Shown here: positions 54,255-63,264 of the stretch, piece by piece
Layout: each line of letters starts with the position of its first letter
Position numbering within the stretch: position 1 is the first letter of the stretch
Origin: Saccharibacillus qingshengii
GTDB lineage: Bacteria; Bacillota; Bacilli; Paenibacillales; Paenibacillaceae
DNA: 64,000 nt
Assembly (NCBI RefSeq): GCF_013185195.1
Contig: NZ_JAAZWC010000014.1
Coordinates: 1 to 64,000, forward strand
Direction of reading: 5' to 3'
The notes under the pieces: model-generated
Database searches by the model: none
What the model saw: only the letters and a program-made list of their open reading frames with translations
What the model was told of the DNA's origin: nothing
Position numbers and translations under genes: made by a program

Positions 54255-54355
54255 TTCCGGCCAAGATTCCGGAGTATGCGAAGGCCGTCTCCGAAAGGTG
54301 CCGGTCTTCTGCCGCTTCCGGGAAAGTGATTCAAGCGGAGGAAAGAGGTTAAAAC

Positions 54356-55699
54356 ATGAACGCAGGTCTTGAAGGACAAGGACGAACCCGAATCTGGACC
54401 GTCGGGCCGCAGGGTTCCACGGGGAACAATCGGACAGAAGAACAGGGTTCGGAATCCGGCGGGGTCCGTCTGCAAGGCAGCGGCGAGCCGGTCGGATCGC
54501 AACCTTCCGCCCCGTCGACCGCACAGGTCGCTCTGTCCGGAGGCGGGGATACGGCTCGCGGGGAGAGTCTTTCCCGGGAGGACGCTCAGGCCGCTTCGCT
54601 GCTGTGGATGGAGGACGCATCCATTCGCGAAGCCGCTGCACTGCTGGCCGGAGGCGCGCAGGTCGCGTTTCCGACCGAAACGGTGTACGGGCTCGGAGCG
54701 GATGCCCGCAGTACGCCTGCGGTCGAAGGCATCTTCGCCGCCAAAGGCCGCCCGTCGGACAATCCGCTGATCGTGCATATTGCCGATCGCGTCGAGCTCG
54801 ATGCTCTGGTGCTCGAAGTCACCGAGGCGGACCGGAAGCTGATGGATGCGTTCTGGCCGGGAGCGCTGACGCTGGTTCTGCCGGTTCGGCCAGGGGCTTT
54901 GTCGCCGAGAGTGACGGCGGGACTCGATACGGTTGCGGTTCGGATGCCGGATCACGGCATCGCCCTGGCGCTGATCCGCGCGTCGGGCTGTCCGCTCGCG
55001 GCGCCGAGCGCGAATCGTTCGGGACGCCCGAGTCCGACTCTCGCCGGCCACGTGCGGGAGGATCTGGACGGCCTCATCGACGGAATTGTCGATGGAGGGC
55101 CGTCCGGCGTGGGCGTCGAGTCGACCGTCGTGCGGACGAACGCCGCAGGCGGTGCGACCGTGCTGCGCCCGGGCGGCATTCCGGCCGAGGATATCGGCCG
55201 GGTACTCGGCGCGGAAGTTCGCGCCGTATCCGCGGATGATACCGCGGATGTGGATCCCGCGGCGGCTGCGGCCGCGGGGCAGGTCTTGGCGGCCCGCGGC
55301 GAAGCCGGGCCGCCGGGAGAAGCGCCCCGTTCGCCGGGCATGAAGTACACGCACTACGCGCCAAGCGGCCGGCTCGAAGTGGTGCTGGGCGCCGAAGAAG
55401 CGGCCGCGGACGAGATCCGCGAACGGCTTGCCGCCGCCCGGGAGCGCGGCGAGAAGACCGGGGTGCTCGCGTTCGACGAGCACCTGGAGTCTTACCGCGA
55501 CCTGGCGGACGTCGCGCTGCCGCTCGGCAGCCTGCTCGATCTGCGGCAGGCGGCTTCGCGGTTGTACGCGGCGCTGCGGCGTTTTGACGAAGAAGGCACC
55601 ACGTACATGCTGGCCGAAGGCTGCAGCGAACAGGGGATCGGTTCGGCCGTGATGAACCGGCTGAGCAAAGCGGCGGGCGGGCGGATTCACCGGGTCTAA
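54356..55699 (+). CDS. ywlC: L-threonylcarbamoyladenylate synthase (Sua5/YwlC type) with inserted N-terminal linker
   Basis: A 447-residue enzyme making threonylcarbamoyl-AMP for the t6A37 tRNA modification. The YrdC domain is intact (GGAQVAFPTETVYGLGADA, SDNPLIVHI, CPLAAPSANRSGRPSPT) and is followed by the Sua5 C-terminal domain (from about 340). Sua5 proteins usually have about 350 residues; here about 60 Gly/Ser/Gln-rich residues (about 17-75) sit between the first short strand (RTRIWTV) and the YrdC helix. GGAGG and AAAGAGG precede the ATG, so the extension is probably made. Confidence 0.92.
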   Translation: MNAGLEGQGRTRIWTVGPQGSTGNNRTEEQGSESGGVRLQGSGEPVGSQPSAPSTAQVALSGGGDTARGESLSREDAQAASLLWMEDASIREAAALLAGGAQVAFPTETVYGLGADARSTPAVEGIFAAKGRPSDNPLIVHIADRVELDALVLEVTEADRKLMDAFWPGALTLVLPVRPGALSPRVTAGLDTVAVRMPDHGIALALIRASGCPLAAPSANRSGRPSPTLAGHVREDLDGLIDGIVDGGPSGVGVESTVVRTNAAGGATVLRPGGIPAEDIGRVLGAEVRAVSADDTADVDPAAAAAAGQVLAARGEAGPPGEAPRSPGMKYTHYAPSGRLEVVLGAEEAAADEIRERLAAARERGEKTGVLAFDEHLESYRDLADVALPLGSLLDLRQAASRLYAALRRFDEEGTTYMLAEGCSEQGIGSAVMNRLSKAAGGRIHRV

Positions 55700-55796
55700 C
55701 CCCGGAGGGTCTGTCCGCTGCCCGAAGACTGCCCGGCTGCTGTTTGCCCCCAATCCAAATCGGTATTTTCATTTTCGGGTAAAGGAGACGGTTCGC

Positions 55797-56366
55797 TTGA
55801 AACGCATATTATTCGTATGTACCGGCAATACCTGCCGCAGTCCGATGGCGGAGGCGCTGCTGCGGCAGATGGCGCGCCAGCGCGGTGTGGAAGTAGAGGT
55901 TCGCTCCGCGGGCGTATCCGCTTCCCGGGGCGTACCGATGTCCCGCCATGCGGAAGCGGTGCTGCGCGATCACCGCATCGCCGATCGATTGACGTCTTCG
56001 CCGCTTGATGCGCAGTTGGTCGAGTGGGCGGATCTGATCCTTACGCTCACCGGATCGCATAAGAGCCATGTGCTGCGGCACTTTCCGTCCGCTTACGAAC
56101 GGACCTACACGCTCAAGGAATATGTGGAAGACGATCCGAACGTACTCGGGGACCTTGAGGAGTTCGACAGCCTGACCGCGGCTTCCGAATTGTCGCGTGC
56201 CCTGGGCGAAGAACCCGAACCGGCGGCGCTGCAGCGAATGATCGAACTGCGGCAGCGTATTCCGCTGTTCGACATTTCCGATCCTTTCGGCGGCTCGCGC
56301 GACGATTACGAGTCGACGGCTGCCGAAATCCGTACCGCGCTGGACCGGCTGCTCGACAAGCTTTGA
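55797..56366 (+). CDS. ywlE: Low-molecular-weight phosphatase, YwlE-like (protein-arginine phosphatase)
   Basis: A 189-residue phosphatase. The P-loop FVCTGNTCRSPMAEALL (C-x5-R) starts at residue 7; the Thr in CTGNTCRS is the residue that favours phospho-arginine in YwlE. The general-acid Asp lies in FDISDPFGG near residue 163. The conserved locus (sua5-ywlE-ywlG-glyA) supports YwlE, which opposes the McsB arginine kinase in stress proteolysis. It is longer than YwlE (about 150) because of an extra charged segment (about 118-150). The TTG start has AAAGGAGA ten bases upstream. Confidence 0.9.
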   Translation: MKRILFVCTGNTCRSPMAEALLRQMARQRGVEVEVRSAGVSASRGVPMSRHAEAVLRDHRIADRLTSSPLDAQLVEWADLILTLTGSHKSHVLRHFPSAYERTYTLKEYVEDDPNVLGDLEEFDSLTAASELSRALGEEPEPAALQRMIELRQRIPLFDISDPFGGSRDDYESTAAEIRTALDRLLDKL

Positions 56367-56454
56367 GACTCGACGATATCAGACGGACTCCGGTACGTTT
56401 CAATACGCTTGAACGAAGCTTCCTGCTTCCTGACGCAATAGAAAGACGCCTAAC

Positions 56455-56492
56455 GAACCCTCGTCACGCTATTTGAGGGTTCTTTGGTTTTT
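56455..56492 (+). terminator. Terminator after ywlE
   Basis: GAACCCTC (56455-56462) pairs with GAGGGTTC (56475-56482), followed by a T-rich run. Confidence 0.82.
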
Positions 56493-56621
56493 GGAAACGG
56501 GGCTGCAGCGATTACAAGTCCTTCAATCGGCTGCTTGATCTCTTCAGTCTCTTCCGCTGCTCTCTTCCGAACGCCAAACGGCCTCCCCCGGTTTTTGTCC
56601 GGGTTTTCCTCGATTTTTAAG

Positions 56622-56650
56622 TTGATTTTTGCCGGTTGTTCCCTTATGAT
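56622..56650 (+). promoter_or_regulatory. Promoter of the ZTP-riboswitch/ywlG/glyA unit
   Basis: TTGATT (56622-56627), 17 bases, TATGAT (56645-56650). Transcription from about 56657 would begin a few bases before the riboswitch. Confidence 0.75.
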
Positions 56651-56663
56651 GAACTTAAATTAC

Positions 56664-56740
56664 AGATCCGGTGTAACTGGCGACAAATGTGGGTTCAACC
56701 ACGATGGAGCACCGGAGTTATCGGCCGGTCGCCTGGGCAA
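56664..56740 (+). ncRNA. ZTP (pfl motif) riboswitch
   Basis: The outer helix CCGGTG (56668-56673) / CACCGG (56710-56715) encloses ACTGGCGA, GTGGG and ACCAC with GGAGC, and after a linker the conserved CGCCTGGGCA (56730-56739) completes the pseudoknot and the Z-binding site. This is the pfl-motif layout. The ligand is ZTP/ZMP (AICAR), which builds up when 10-formyl-tetrahydrofolate is short. A terminator overlaps its end, so ligand binding should allow read-through into ywlG and glyA, a known class of pfl target. Confidence 0.93.
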
Positions 56741-56789
56741 AGAGCAGCTTCGCGTGTTTTTTACGCGAGGTCGCTCTTTTTGTTTTTTT
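56740..56789 (+). terminator. Riboswitch-controlled intrinsic terminator
   Basis: AAGAGC pairs with GCTCTT and TTCGCGT with ACGCGAG inside, followed by TTTTTG and seven T. The stem begins at the last bases of the aptamer, so folding of the pseudoknot and of the terminator compete. Confidence 0.88.
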
Positions 56790-56913
56790 GACAGCGGGTT
56801 TCACCTGCACGGCGGCTTTCCTTTGTTTCCATTCGGCGTTATGATCGGTAGAGAAATGCCGGACACACCTGCGTCCGGTTTGACGGCGAATGCGACAGCG
56901 AAGGAGTGGAAGC

Positions 56914-57504
56914 ATGGAGAAGAAACAAACAAGCGGAGATACGATCCGGGAACAAGCGGAGCTTGCGGTCCGGGAATTGGCACAGACGGCAGGACTCAAG
57001 CCGGGCCGAATATTGGTTGTCGGCACGAGTACCAGCGAAGTAGCCGGACGTCATATCGGAACTTCCGGAGCGCTGGATGTGGCGCAGTCGCTGCTTGAAG
57101 GGATCGGTGCGGTGCAGGCCGAGTTCGGCTTCGACGTCGCCTATCAATGCTGCGAACATTTGAATCGGGCGCTTGTCTTGGAACGCCCGGTGCTTGAACG
57201 TCTCAATCTGCGCGAAGTCTCGGCGGTTCCGGTGCCCAAAGCCGGCGGTTCGATGGCTTCCGCCGCTTACCGCGCCATGGCCGAACCGGCTTTGGCCGAG
57301 ACGATCGAGGCTCATGCCGGAATCGATATCGGCGAGACGCTGATCGGGATGCATCTGCGGCGGGTAGCGGTTCCGCTGCGCTTGTCCGTGCGGCAGATCG
57401 GCGAAGCCCGCGTCAATGCCGCGCTGACCCGTCCGCCGCTCATCGGCGGAGAACGGGCGATGTACCGGATTCCGGAGGAAGCGGATTCGACTTTTTGCGA
57501 ATAA
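56914..57504 (+). CDS. ywlG: YwlG family protein (TIGR01440/DUF436), function unknown
   Basis: A 196-residue conserved protein placed before glyA in most Bacilli. Recognisable parts are RILVVGTSTSEVAGRHIGT, FDVAYQCCEHLNRALVLE and DIGETLIGMHLRRVAVP. No biochemical role is established to my knowledge; the paired Cys-Cys-Glu-His suggests a metal or catalytic site. AAGGAG is seven bases before the ATG at 56914. It lies downstream of a ZTP riboswitch and upstream of glyA, which ties it to one-carbon metabolism by context. Confidence 0.9.
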   Translation: MEKKQTSGDTIREQAELAVRELAQTAGLKPGRILVVGTSTSEVAGRHIGTSGALDVAQSLLEGIGAVQAEFGFDVAYQCCEHLNRALVLERPVLERLNLREVSAVPVPKAGGSMASAAYRAMAEPALAETIEAHAGIDIGETLIGMHLRRVAVPLRLSVRQIGEARVNAALTRPPLIGGERAMYRIPEEADSTFCE

Positions 57505-57659
57505 CAGCAGTAAACCGGGCAGGTTCGGTGCAGAGCCTGCCCGGAAGATAAGTAGAGGCTTTGCCGCGGCGCGGCAGTGAAGGAAGCAGCAGCTTGTCCG
57601 ATTTGATCCAATGAACCGTACAGACGATACTTTTCAAACCCAGGGAGGAATACGTAAAC

Positions 57660-58907
57660 ATGGAGAACTTGAGAAAAAGCGACCCGGCCGTACTGAAAGC
57701 AATGGGACTCGAACTGGACCGTCAAAAAGCCAACATCGAGCTGATCGCATCCGAGAACATCGTCAGCGAAGCGGTGATCGAAGCGATGGGCTCGGTGCTG
57801 ACCAATAAATATGCGGAAGGCTACCCGGGCAAGCGCTACTACGGCGGCTGTGAGCATGTCGATATCGTGGAAGATCTGGCGCGCGACCGTGCCAAAGAAC
57901 TGTTCGGCGCGGAACATGTCAATGTACAGCCGCACTCCGGCGCACAGGCGAACCTCGGCGTCTATCTGGCCGCGCTCAAAGCGGGCGACACCGTTCTCGG
58001 CATGAACCTGGCCCACGGCGGTCACCTGACGCACGGCAGCCCGGTTAACGCTTCGGGTATTCTGTACAACTTCGTGGCGTACGGCGTACGCGAAGACAAC
58101 TTCCGTATCGACTACGACGAAGTGCGCAAAGCGGCGTTCAAGCACCGCCCCCGCATGCTCGTAGCCGGCGCAAGCGCTTATCCGCGTACGATCGACTTCG
58201 AAGCGATGGCTTCGATCGCGAACGACGTCGGCGCGCTGTTCATGGTCGACATGGCGCATATCGCGGGCCTTGTGGCTGCAGGCCTGCACCCGTCGCCGGT
58301 TCCTCATGCCCACTTCGTGACGACTACGACGCACAAGACGCTGCGCGGACCGCGCGGCGGCATGATCCTGTGCAAGAAACCTTGGGCGCAGGCGATCGAC
58401 AAAGCGATGTTCCCGGGCACGCAGGGCGGACCGCTCATGCACGTGATCGCTTCCAAAGCCGTCGCGTTCGGCGAAGCGCTTGACCCTTCGTTCAAAGTGT
58501 ACGCGCAGAACGTGATCGACAACGCCCGCGTATTGGCCGAGACCCTGGTCGCGGAAGGCCTGGAGATCGTGTCGGGCGGTACCGACAACCATCTGATGCT
58601 GATCGACACGCGCGGCGTAGGCATTACCGGCAAAGAAGCCGAGCATGTGCTCGACTCCGTCGGCATCACGGTCAACAAGAACGCGATTCCTTTCGATACG
58701 ACGAGCCCGTTCATCACGAGCGGGATCCGCATCGGCACGCCGGCTGCCACTTCGCGCGGCATGGACCAAGACGCGATGAAGTCGATCGGACGCATTATCG
58801 CTTCCGTGTTGAAATCGCCAAAAGACGAAACCGTCCTGTCCAAAGCAAGCGCGGACGTGAAAGACCTGACCGACCGCTTCCCGCTTTACCCGAATCTGCA
58901 GTACTAA
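57660..58907 (+). CDS. glyA: Serine hydroxymethyltransferase
   Basis: A 415-residue PLP enzyme converting serine and tetrahydrofolate into glycine and 5,10-methylene-tetrahydrofolate. The PLP lysine is K226 in [15 protein letters not shown]; the N-terminal [13 protein letters not shown], the YPGKRYYGG segment and the C-terminal [14 protein letters not shown] are all present. GGGAGGAA precedes the ATG. Expression is expected to rise with ZTP through the riboswitch upstream of ywlG. A terminator follows. Confidence 0.97.
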   Translation: MENLRKSDPAVLKAMGLELDRQKANIELIASENIVSEAVIEAMGSVLTNKYAEGYPGKRYYGGCEHVDIVEDLARDRAKELFGAEHVNVQPHSGAQANLGVYLAALKAGDTVLGMNLAHGGHLTHGSPVNASGILYNFVAYGVREDNFRIDYDEVRKAAFKHRPRMLVAGASAYPRTIDFEAMASIANDVGALFMVDMAHIAGLVAAGLHPSPVPHAHFVTTTTHKTLRGPRGGMILCKKPWAQAIDKAMFPGTQGGPLMHVIASKAVAFGEALDPSFKVYAQNVIDNARVLAETLVAEGLEIVSGGTDNHLMLIDTRGVGITGKEAEHVLDSVGITVNKNAIPFDTTSPFITSGIRIGTPAATSRGMDQDAMKSIGRIIASVLKSPKDETVLSKASADVKDLTDRFPLYPNLQY

Positions 58908-58935
58908 GATTGCGGTTCGGCGCGTTTTGCCCGAT

Positions 58936-58967
58936 CTGCCCCGACTCTTCCGAGCCGGGGCTTTTTG
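58936..58967 (+). terminator. Terminator after glyA
   Basis: GCCCCG (58938-58943) pairs with CGGGGC (58956-58961), with part of the loop also pairing, followed by five T. Confidence 0.85.
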
Positions 58968-59126
58968 GCGTTTTCCTTTTGTTCAATCGATAGAAGCCGT
59001 GAGAGAGAGTTAAGGTTCTTGCCCGAAACTGAAGGAAAGCGGTTAAAACGGGGTATATAAAAAGTGCGTTTGTCATTGCTCTATTGCTCGGGAATCACCA
59101 ATATGCTGACAGAGGAGGGAATTCGG

Positions 59127-60008
59127 TTGAGCCGCAAAAAAATTTCGCAGCTGACCCAGCAGCTCGTATTCGTGGGACCCACGACGATCTTTTTCGCACT
59201 GATCGTCCTGATCCCGTTCCTGCTCGGAATCTATTATTCCATGACCAATTGGAACGGAGTCTCGCGCAATCTGGAATTTGTCGGACTAAGCAATTATGTT
59301 CATGTCTTCACGGCGGACCCGGAATTCCGCAACGCTTTCTGGTTTACGGTACGCTTTACGGTGGTGGCCGTTCTGCTGACCAATCTGCTGGGATTCTTCC
59401 TGGCGTATTTCCTTACCAAGCCGCTCAAGAGCAAAAATGTGCTGCGAACCGTCTTTTTCATGCCGAACATGATCGGAGGCCTGCTGCTCGGGTTTATTTG
59501 GCAGTTCATTTTTGTGCGCGGTTTCGCGGCGATCGGAGAAGCGACGGGTATCGGATTTTTCAACCTTCCCTGGCTGGGCAATGAACCGACCGCTTTCTGG
59601 GGGATCGTGATCGTGTTCGTCTGGCAGTATGCCGGTTACCTGATGGTCATCTATATCGCTTCGCTGAACAACGTCTCCAAAGACGTGCTGGAATCGGCCG
59701 AAATCGACGGAGCCAACCGGACCCAGGTGCTCTGGAAGATTATCGTGCCCCTCGTCATGCCGGCCGTTACGGTCTGCTTGTTCCTGACGATCTCCTGGTC
59801 GTTCAAAATGTTCGACCTGAATCTGGCGCTGACCAACGGCGGACCGTTTAACGCAACCCGCTCCGTGGCGCTCGACATCTACCGCGAAGCGTTCACCAAC
59901 AGCCGGCTCGGCCTTGGTACCGCCAAAGCGGTCATCTTCTTCGTCATCGTTGCGATCATCACGGCCATTCAGGTACGGGCTACCAAGAGCAGGGAGGTTG
60001 AAGCGTAA
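59127..60008 (+). CDS. Sugar ABC transporter permease (CUT1, MalF type)
   Basis: A 293-residue permease with six helices. The cytoplasmic EAA loop ESAEIDGANRTQVLWKIIVPLVMPA (here split as VLESAEIDGANR and IIVPLVMPA) docks the ATPase. The TTG at 59127 has GAGGAGGG upstream; in-frame codons before it lack a site. Its stop shares one base with the next ATG (TAATG). No ATPase gene is present, so a shared MsmX-like ATPase is expected. Confidence 0.9.
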   Translation: MSRKKISQLTQQLVFVGPTTIFFALIVLIPFLLGIYYSMTNWNGVSRNLEFVGLSNYVHVFTADPEFRNAFWFTVRFTVVAVLLTNLLGFFLAYFLTKPLKSKNVLRTVFFMPNMIGGLLLGFIWQFIFVRGFAAIGEATGIGFFNLPWLGNEPTAFWGIVIVFVWQYAGYLMVIYIASLNNVSKDVLESAEIDGANRTQVLWKIIVPLVMPAVTVCLFLTISWSFKMFDLNLALTNGGPFNATRSVALDIYREAFTNSRLGLGTAKAVIFFVIVAIITAIQVRATKSREVEA

Positions 60009-60844
60009 TGGAACAAGAATCGAGATACCGCATAGGGACGCTGATCCTCGAGATTCTGCTTGTACTCGTCGGGCTGCTGTTCCTGGTTCCTTTTTATTTC
60101 CTGCTGTCGAACTCGCTCAAGACGTTCGGGGAGATTCTGTCCGATGCCGCGGCTCTGCCAGGCGCCCTGCAGTGGGAGAACTACAAAGCAGGCTGGGAAG
60201 CGATCCATTTCCCGTCGGCATTCAAAAACTCGCTTATCATCACCGTGGTCAGCAATCTGCTGCTCGTCCTGCTCAGTTCGATGGCCGCTTACCAAATGGT
60301 GCGCCGGCCTTCGATGTTCAACCGGATTCTGTTCGGCGTGTTCGTCGCGGCGATGGTCATTCCGTTCCAGTCGATCATGCTTCCGCTGACGGACATCACG
60401 AGCCGGTTCGGACTCAGCGACAGCCTGTGGGGACTTATCGTCTGCTACATCGGTTTCGGAGCCCCGCTGTCGGTCTTCCTGTTCCACGGCAGCATGAAGG
60501 CGATCCCGCTGGAAATCGAACAGGCGGCGCGGGTAGACGGCTCCGGCACATACGGCGTCTTTTTCCGGATCGTCTATCCGATGATGCGCCCCATGTACGT
60601 GACGGTCATTATCTTGAACACGCTCTGGATCTGGAACGATTACCTGCTGCCTTCCCTGATCCTGACGAGCGAACATCTCCAGACCATTCCGATTGCCACC
60701 TACATGCTGTTCGGTCAATATACCAAGCAGTGGGACCTGGCGCTTCCGGCTCTTGTGCTCGGGATCGCTCCGGTCATCGTCTTTTTCCTGGCTATGCAAA
60801 AATACATCGTGTCCGGCATTGCGGCCGGCGCCGTGAAAGGGTAA
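60008..60844 (+). CDS. Sugar ABC transporter permease (CUT1, MalG type)
   Basis: A 278-residue permease with six helices and the EAA loop IEQAARVDGSGTYGVFFRIV, the MalG-type partner of the permease upstream (TAATG overlap). Such pairs import oligosaccharides or sugar derivatives in Firmicutes. The solute-binding gene follows 13 bases later. Confidence 0.92.
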   Translation: MEQESRYRIGTLILEILLVLVGLLFLVPFYFLLSNSLKTFGEILSDAAALPGALQWENYKAGWEAIHFPSAFKNSLIITVVSNLLLVLLSSMAAYQMVRRPSMFNRILFGVFVAAMVIPFQSIMLPLTDITSRFGLSDSLWGLIVCYIGFGAPLSVFLFHGSMKAIPLEIEQAARVDGSGTYGVFFRIVYPMMRPMYVTVIILNTLWIWNDYLLPSLILTSEHLQTIPIATYMLFGQYTKQWDLALPALVLGIAPVIVFFLAMQKYIVSGIAAGAVKG

Positions 60845-60857
60845 GGGGGAGAATACA

Positions 60858-62129
60858 ATGTCGAGCAAAAAACGCATGCTTCTGCCCGCTCTCGCCCTGG
60901 CCGTGACAGCCGCGCTTTCCGGATGTACGCAGGGCGGCAGCGCCGGCGAAGCCGGAAGCAAAACAATCAATATCTATCAGGGCAAAGTCGAAATCTCGGA
61001 TCAGCTGCAGGAAATGAAACAGGTGTACGAGAAGTCGCATCCCGGCGTGACATTGAATATCCAGTCGGTCGGCGGCGGCACGGATTACGCGGCCTCGCTC
61101 AAATCGCGTTTTTCCGCAGGGGCCCAACCCGACATCTTCACGATCAGCGGCTTCCAGGAGCGCGATCTGTGGCTGGAGTATCTGGAAGACCTGTCGGATC
61201 AGCCCTGGGTCGCCCATATGGATCAGGTGTCCAAAGACCCGATGAGCGCAGAAGGCAAACTGTACGGATTTCCCCTGAACTACGAGGGCTACGGTTTCCT
61301 GTACAACAAAGATATTTTCAAGGAAGCGGGCGTGACGGAAATTCCGAAAACGCTGAGCGAACTTGAAGACGCGGCAAAAAAGATCAAAGACGCCGGCTAT
61401 ACACCGTTCGTCAATGCGTACGCGGAGTGGTGGGTACTCGGCAACCATAACGTGAACGTTCCTTTTGCCCGGCAGGACGATCCCGAAGCGTTCATGACCA
61501 AGCTCGACGAAGGCAGCGCGGATATCGTGAACAACAAGATTTTCGACGGCTGGCTGGATCTGCTGGATCTGACGCTCAAATACGGCAATGCCAATCCGCT
61601 GACGACGGACTACAATACGCAGATGTCCACGTTCGCGAACGGCGAAGCGGCGATGACGCAGCAGGGCAACTGGGTGCAGCCGACGCTCGACGGAATCAAT
61701 CCTGATCTGAACGTGGGCATGATGCCGATGCCGATCAGCGACGACGCGCAGGCCAACGACAAACTGTTCGTGGGCGTGCCGACCTACTGGGTCATCAACA
61801 AAGATTCGCCGGTCAAGGAAGAAGCGAAAGAGCTGCTTGACTGGATGGCCGGTACGCCGGAAGGGCAGCAGTTCCTGACCGAGAAGTTCCAGTTTATTCC
61901 GGCGTTCAACCATATCAAGACGAACACCGAAGAGATCGGACCGCTGGGCAGCGATCTGATCGCGTATATCCAAGACGGCAAAGCGCTCAACTGGTACTTC
62001 CAGCAGCTGCCGATCGGAACGCCCCAGGATTACGCCAATCAGATGCAGTCATATATTGCGGGCCGCGATACGCGGGAACAGCTGCTGAACAACCTTCAGG
62101 CTTCCTACGACAATCTCAAAGTCCGCTAA
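60858..62129 (+). CDS. Sugar ABC transporter solute-binding lipoprotein (CUT1)
   Basis: A 423-residue extracellular binding protein. Signal peptide MSSKKRMLLPALALAVTAAL, lipobox LSGC with the lipid-bearing Cys23, then a family 1 solute-binding fold (INIYQGKVEISDQLQEM, QPDIFTISG, GFPLNYEGYGFLYNKDIF, GEAAMTQQGNW). GGGGGAG precedes the ATG. Gene order permease-permease-binder is the reverse of the usual one. Substrate unknown. Confidence 0.92.
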   Translation: MSSKKRMLLPALALAVTAALSGCTQGGSAGEAGSKTINIYQGKVEISDQLQEMKQVYEKSHPGVTLNIQSVGGGTDYAASLKSRFSAGAQPDIFTISGFQERDLWLEYLEDLSDQPWVAHMDQVSKDPMSAEGKLYGFPLNYEGYGFLYNKDIFKEAGVTEIPKTLSELEDAAKKIKDAGYTPFVNAYAEWWVLGNHNVNVPFARQDDPEAFMTKLDEGSADIVNNKIFDGWLDLLDLTLKYGNANPLTTDYNTQMSTFANGEAAMTQQGNWVQPTLDGINPDLNVGMMPMPISDDAQANDKLFVGVPTYWVINKDSPVKEEAKELLDWMAGTPEGQQFLTEKFQFIPAFNHIKTNTEEIGPLGSDLIAYIQDGKALNWYFQQLPIGTPQDYANQMQSYIAGRDTREQLLNNLQASYDNLKVR

Positions 62130-62160
62130 CAATCCCGGGCTGAAAAAAGTTCCGCGCAGC

Positions 62161-62195
62161 GCCTCCGGCCGATCTTTTCGGTCGGGGGCTTTTTC
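62161..62195 (+). terminator. Terminator after the sugar ABC operon
   Basis: GCCTCCGGCCGA pairs with TCGGTCGGGGGC (wobbles), followed by five T. Confidence 0.82.
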
Positions 62196-62287
62196 TAGGA
62201 GCCGCGTCGTGAGCGAAGGAGTGGGGAAAAAGGACACGTTTTTGTGTCGGACCGTTTAATGCGGATGCACAAGGAGCGCCGGAGTGC

Positions 62288-62293
62288 TATAAT
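62288..62293 (+). promoter_or_regulatory. Extended -10 promoter of upp
   Basis: TGC-TATAAT with TATAAT at 62288-62293; a TGCACA 16 bases upstream is a modest -35. The start would be about 130 bases before upp, leaving a leader in which I recognise no PyrR-type attenuator. Confidence 0.65.
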
Positions 62294-62425
62294 GGACAAG
62301 ATTTACGGTGCACCCAGGCCTATCTTGTGCCGCGGGAGCCTGCACCCGAAACGGAATTCGAGACGAATTTCCCGAAACCGGCGCCGGATAGACGGAGCCT
62401 AACCTTGTACGGAGGGACGAACCTT

Positions 62426-63055
62426 ATGAGTAAACTGGTGATCTGCGATCATCCGCTGATCCAGCACAAACTGACTTTTATCCGAGATGTGAACACGAAC
62501 ACGAAAGATTTCCGGGAGCTTGTCGACGAAGTCGCAACGCTGATGGCGTACGAAATTACGCGCGAAATCCCGCTGGAGTCGATTCCGGTTGAAACGCCGG
62601 TTACGCAAACCGAGGGCAAAGTCATCTCGGGCCGTATGCTCGGCCTGGTACCGATCTTGCGCGCGGGTCTTGGCATGCTTGACGGCGTGCTGAAACTTCT
62701 GCCTGCCGCAAAAGTCGGACACGTGGGTCTGTTCCGCGATCCGAACACGCTGCAGCCGGTCGAGTATTACGTCAAGCTGCCGACGGATGTCCAAGAACGC
62801 GAGCTGATCGTGATCGATCCGATGCTGGCAACCGGCGGTTCCGCAATCGCGGCGATCGACGTGCTGAAGAAACGCGGCTGCACCCAGATCAAAATGATGA
62901 ACCTGATCGCGGCGCCCGAAGGCGTAAAAGCGGTGCAGGAAGCCCATCCGGACGTGGATATCTATGTGGCCGCGCTCGACGAAAGACTGGACGACCACGG
63001 TTACATCGTGCCCGGTCTCGGCGATGCGGGCGACCGTCTGTACGGCACCAAGTAA
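62426..63055 (+). CDS. upp: Uracil phosphoribosyltransferase
   Basis: A 209-residue salvage enzyme making UMP from uracil and PRPP. The PRPP loop [17 protein letters not shown] and the C-terminal [18 protein letters not shown] uracil-binding stretch are intact. CGGAGGG is nine bases before the ATG at 62426. In B. subtilis it lies directly after glyA; here a sugar ABC operon separates the two. Confidence 0.97.
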   Translation: MSKLVICDHPLIQHKLTFIRDVNTNTKDFRELVDEVATLMAYEITREIPLESIPVETPVTQTEGKVISGRMLGLVPILRAGLGMLDGVLKLLPAAKVGHVGLFRDPNTLQPVEYYVKLPTDVQERELIVIDPMLATGGSAIAAIDVLKKRGCTQIKMMNLIAAPEGVKAVQEAHPDVDIYVAALDERLDDHGYIVPGLGDAGDRLYGTK

Positions 63056-63264
63056 AAGCAGGAAACACGAATTGCACCGGACTGCTCTTGTCTCCGGCTT
63101 CGCAGGGAACGCCTTATCGGCCGTCTCCCGCGCAGGCCGTGAAAATCGGTGCGGTTTCCGTATTTAAAAAAGCGCTTTATTTAATGAAGGAATTCATTTG
63201 AGCAGCGACCGGACCGGCTGCCCGAACAGCCGGATACCGAGCGGAAAGGTGAGCAAACAAACCG

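Noticed and set aside
56484-57098. A 204-codon frame running over the region before ywlG
   Set aside because: It crosses the ZTP riboswitch and its terminator and then overlaps ywlG in another frame.
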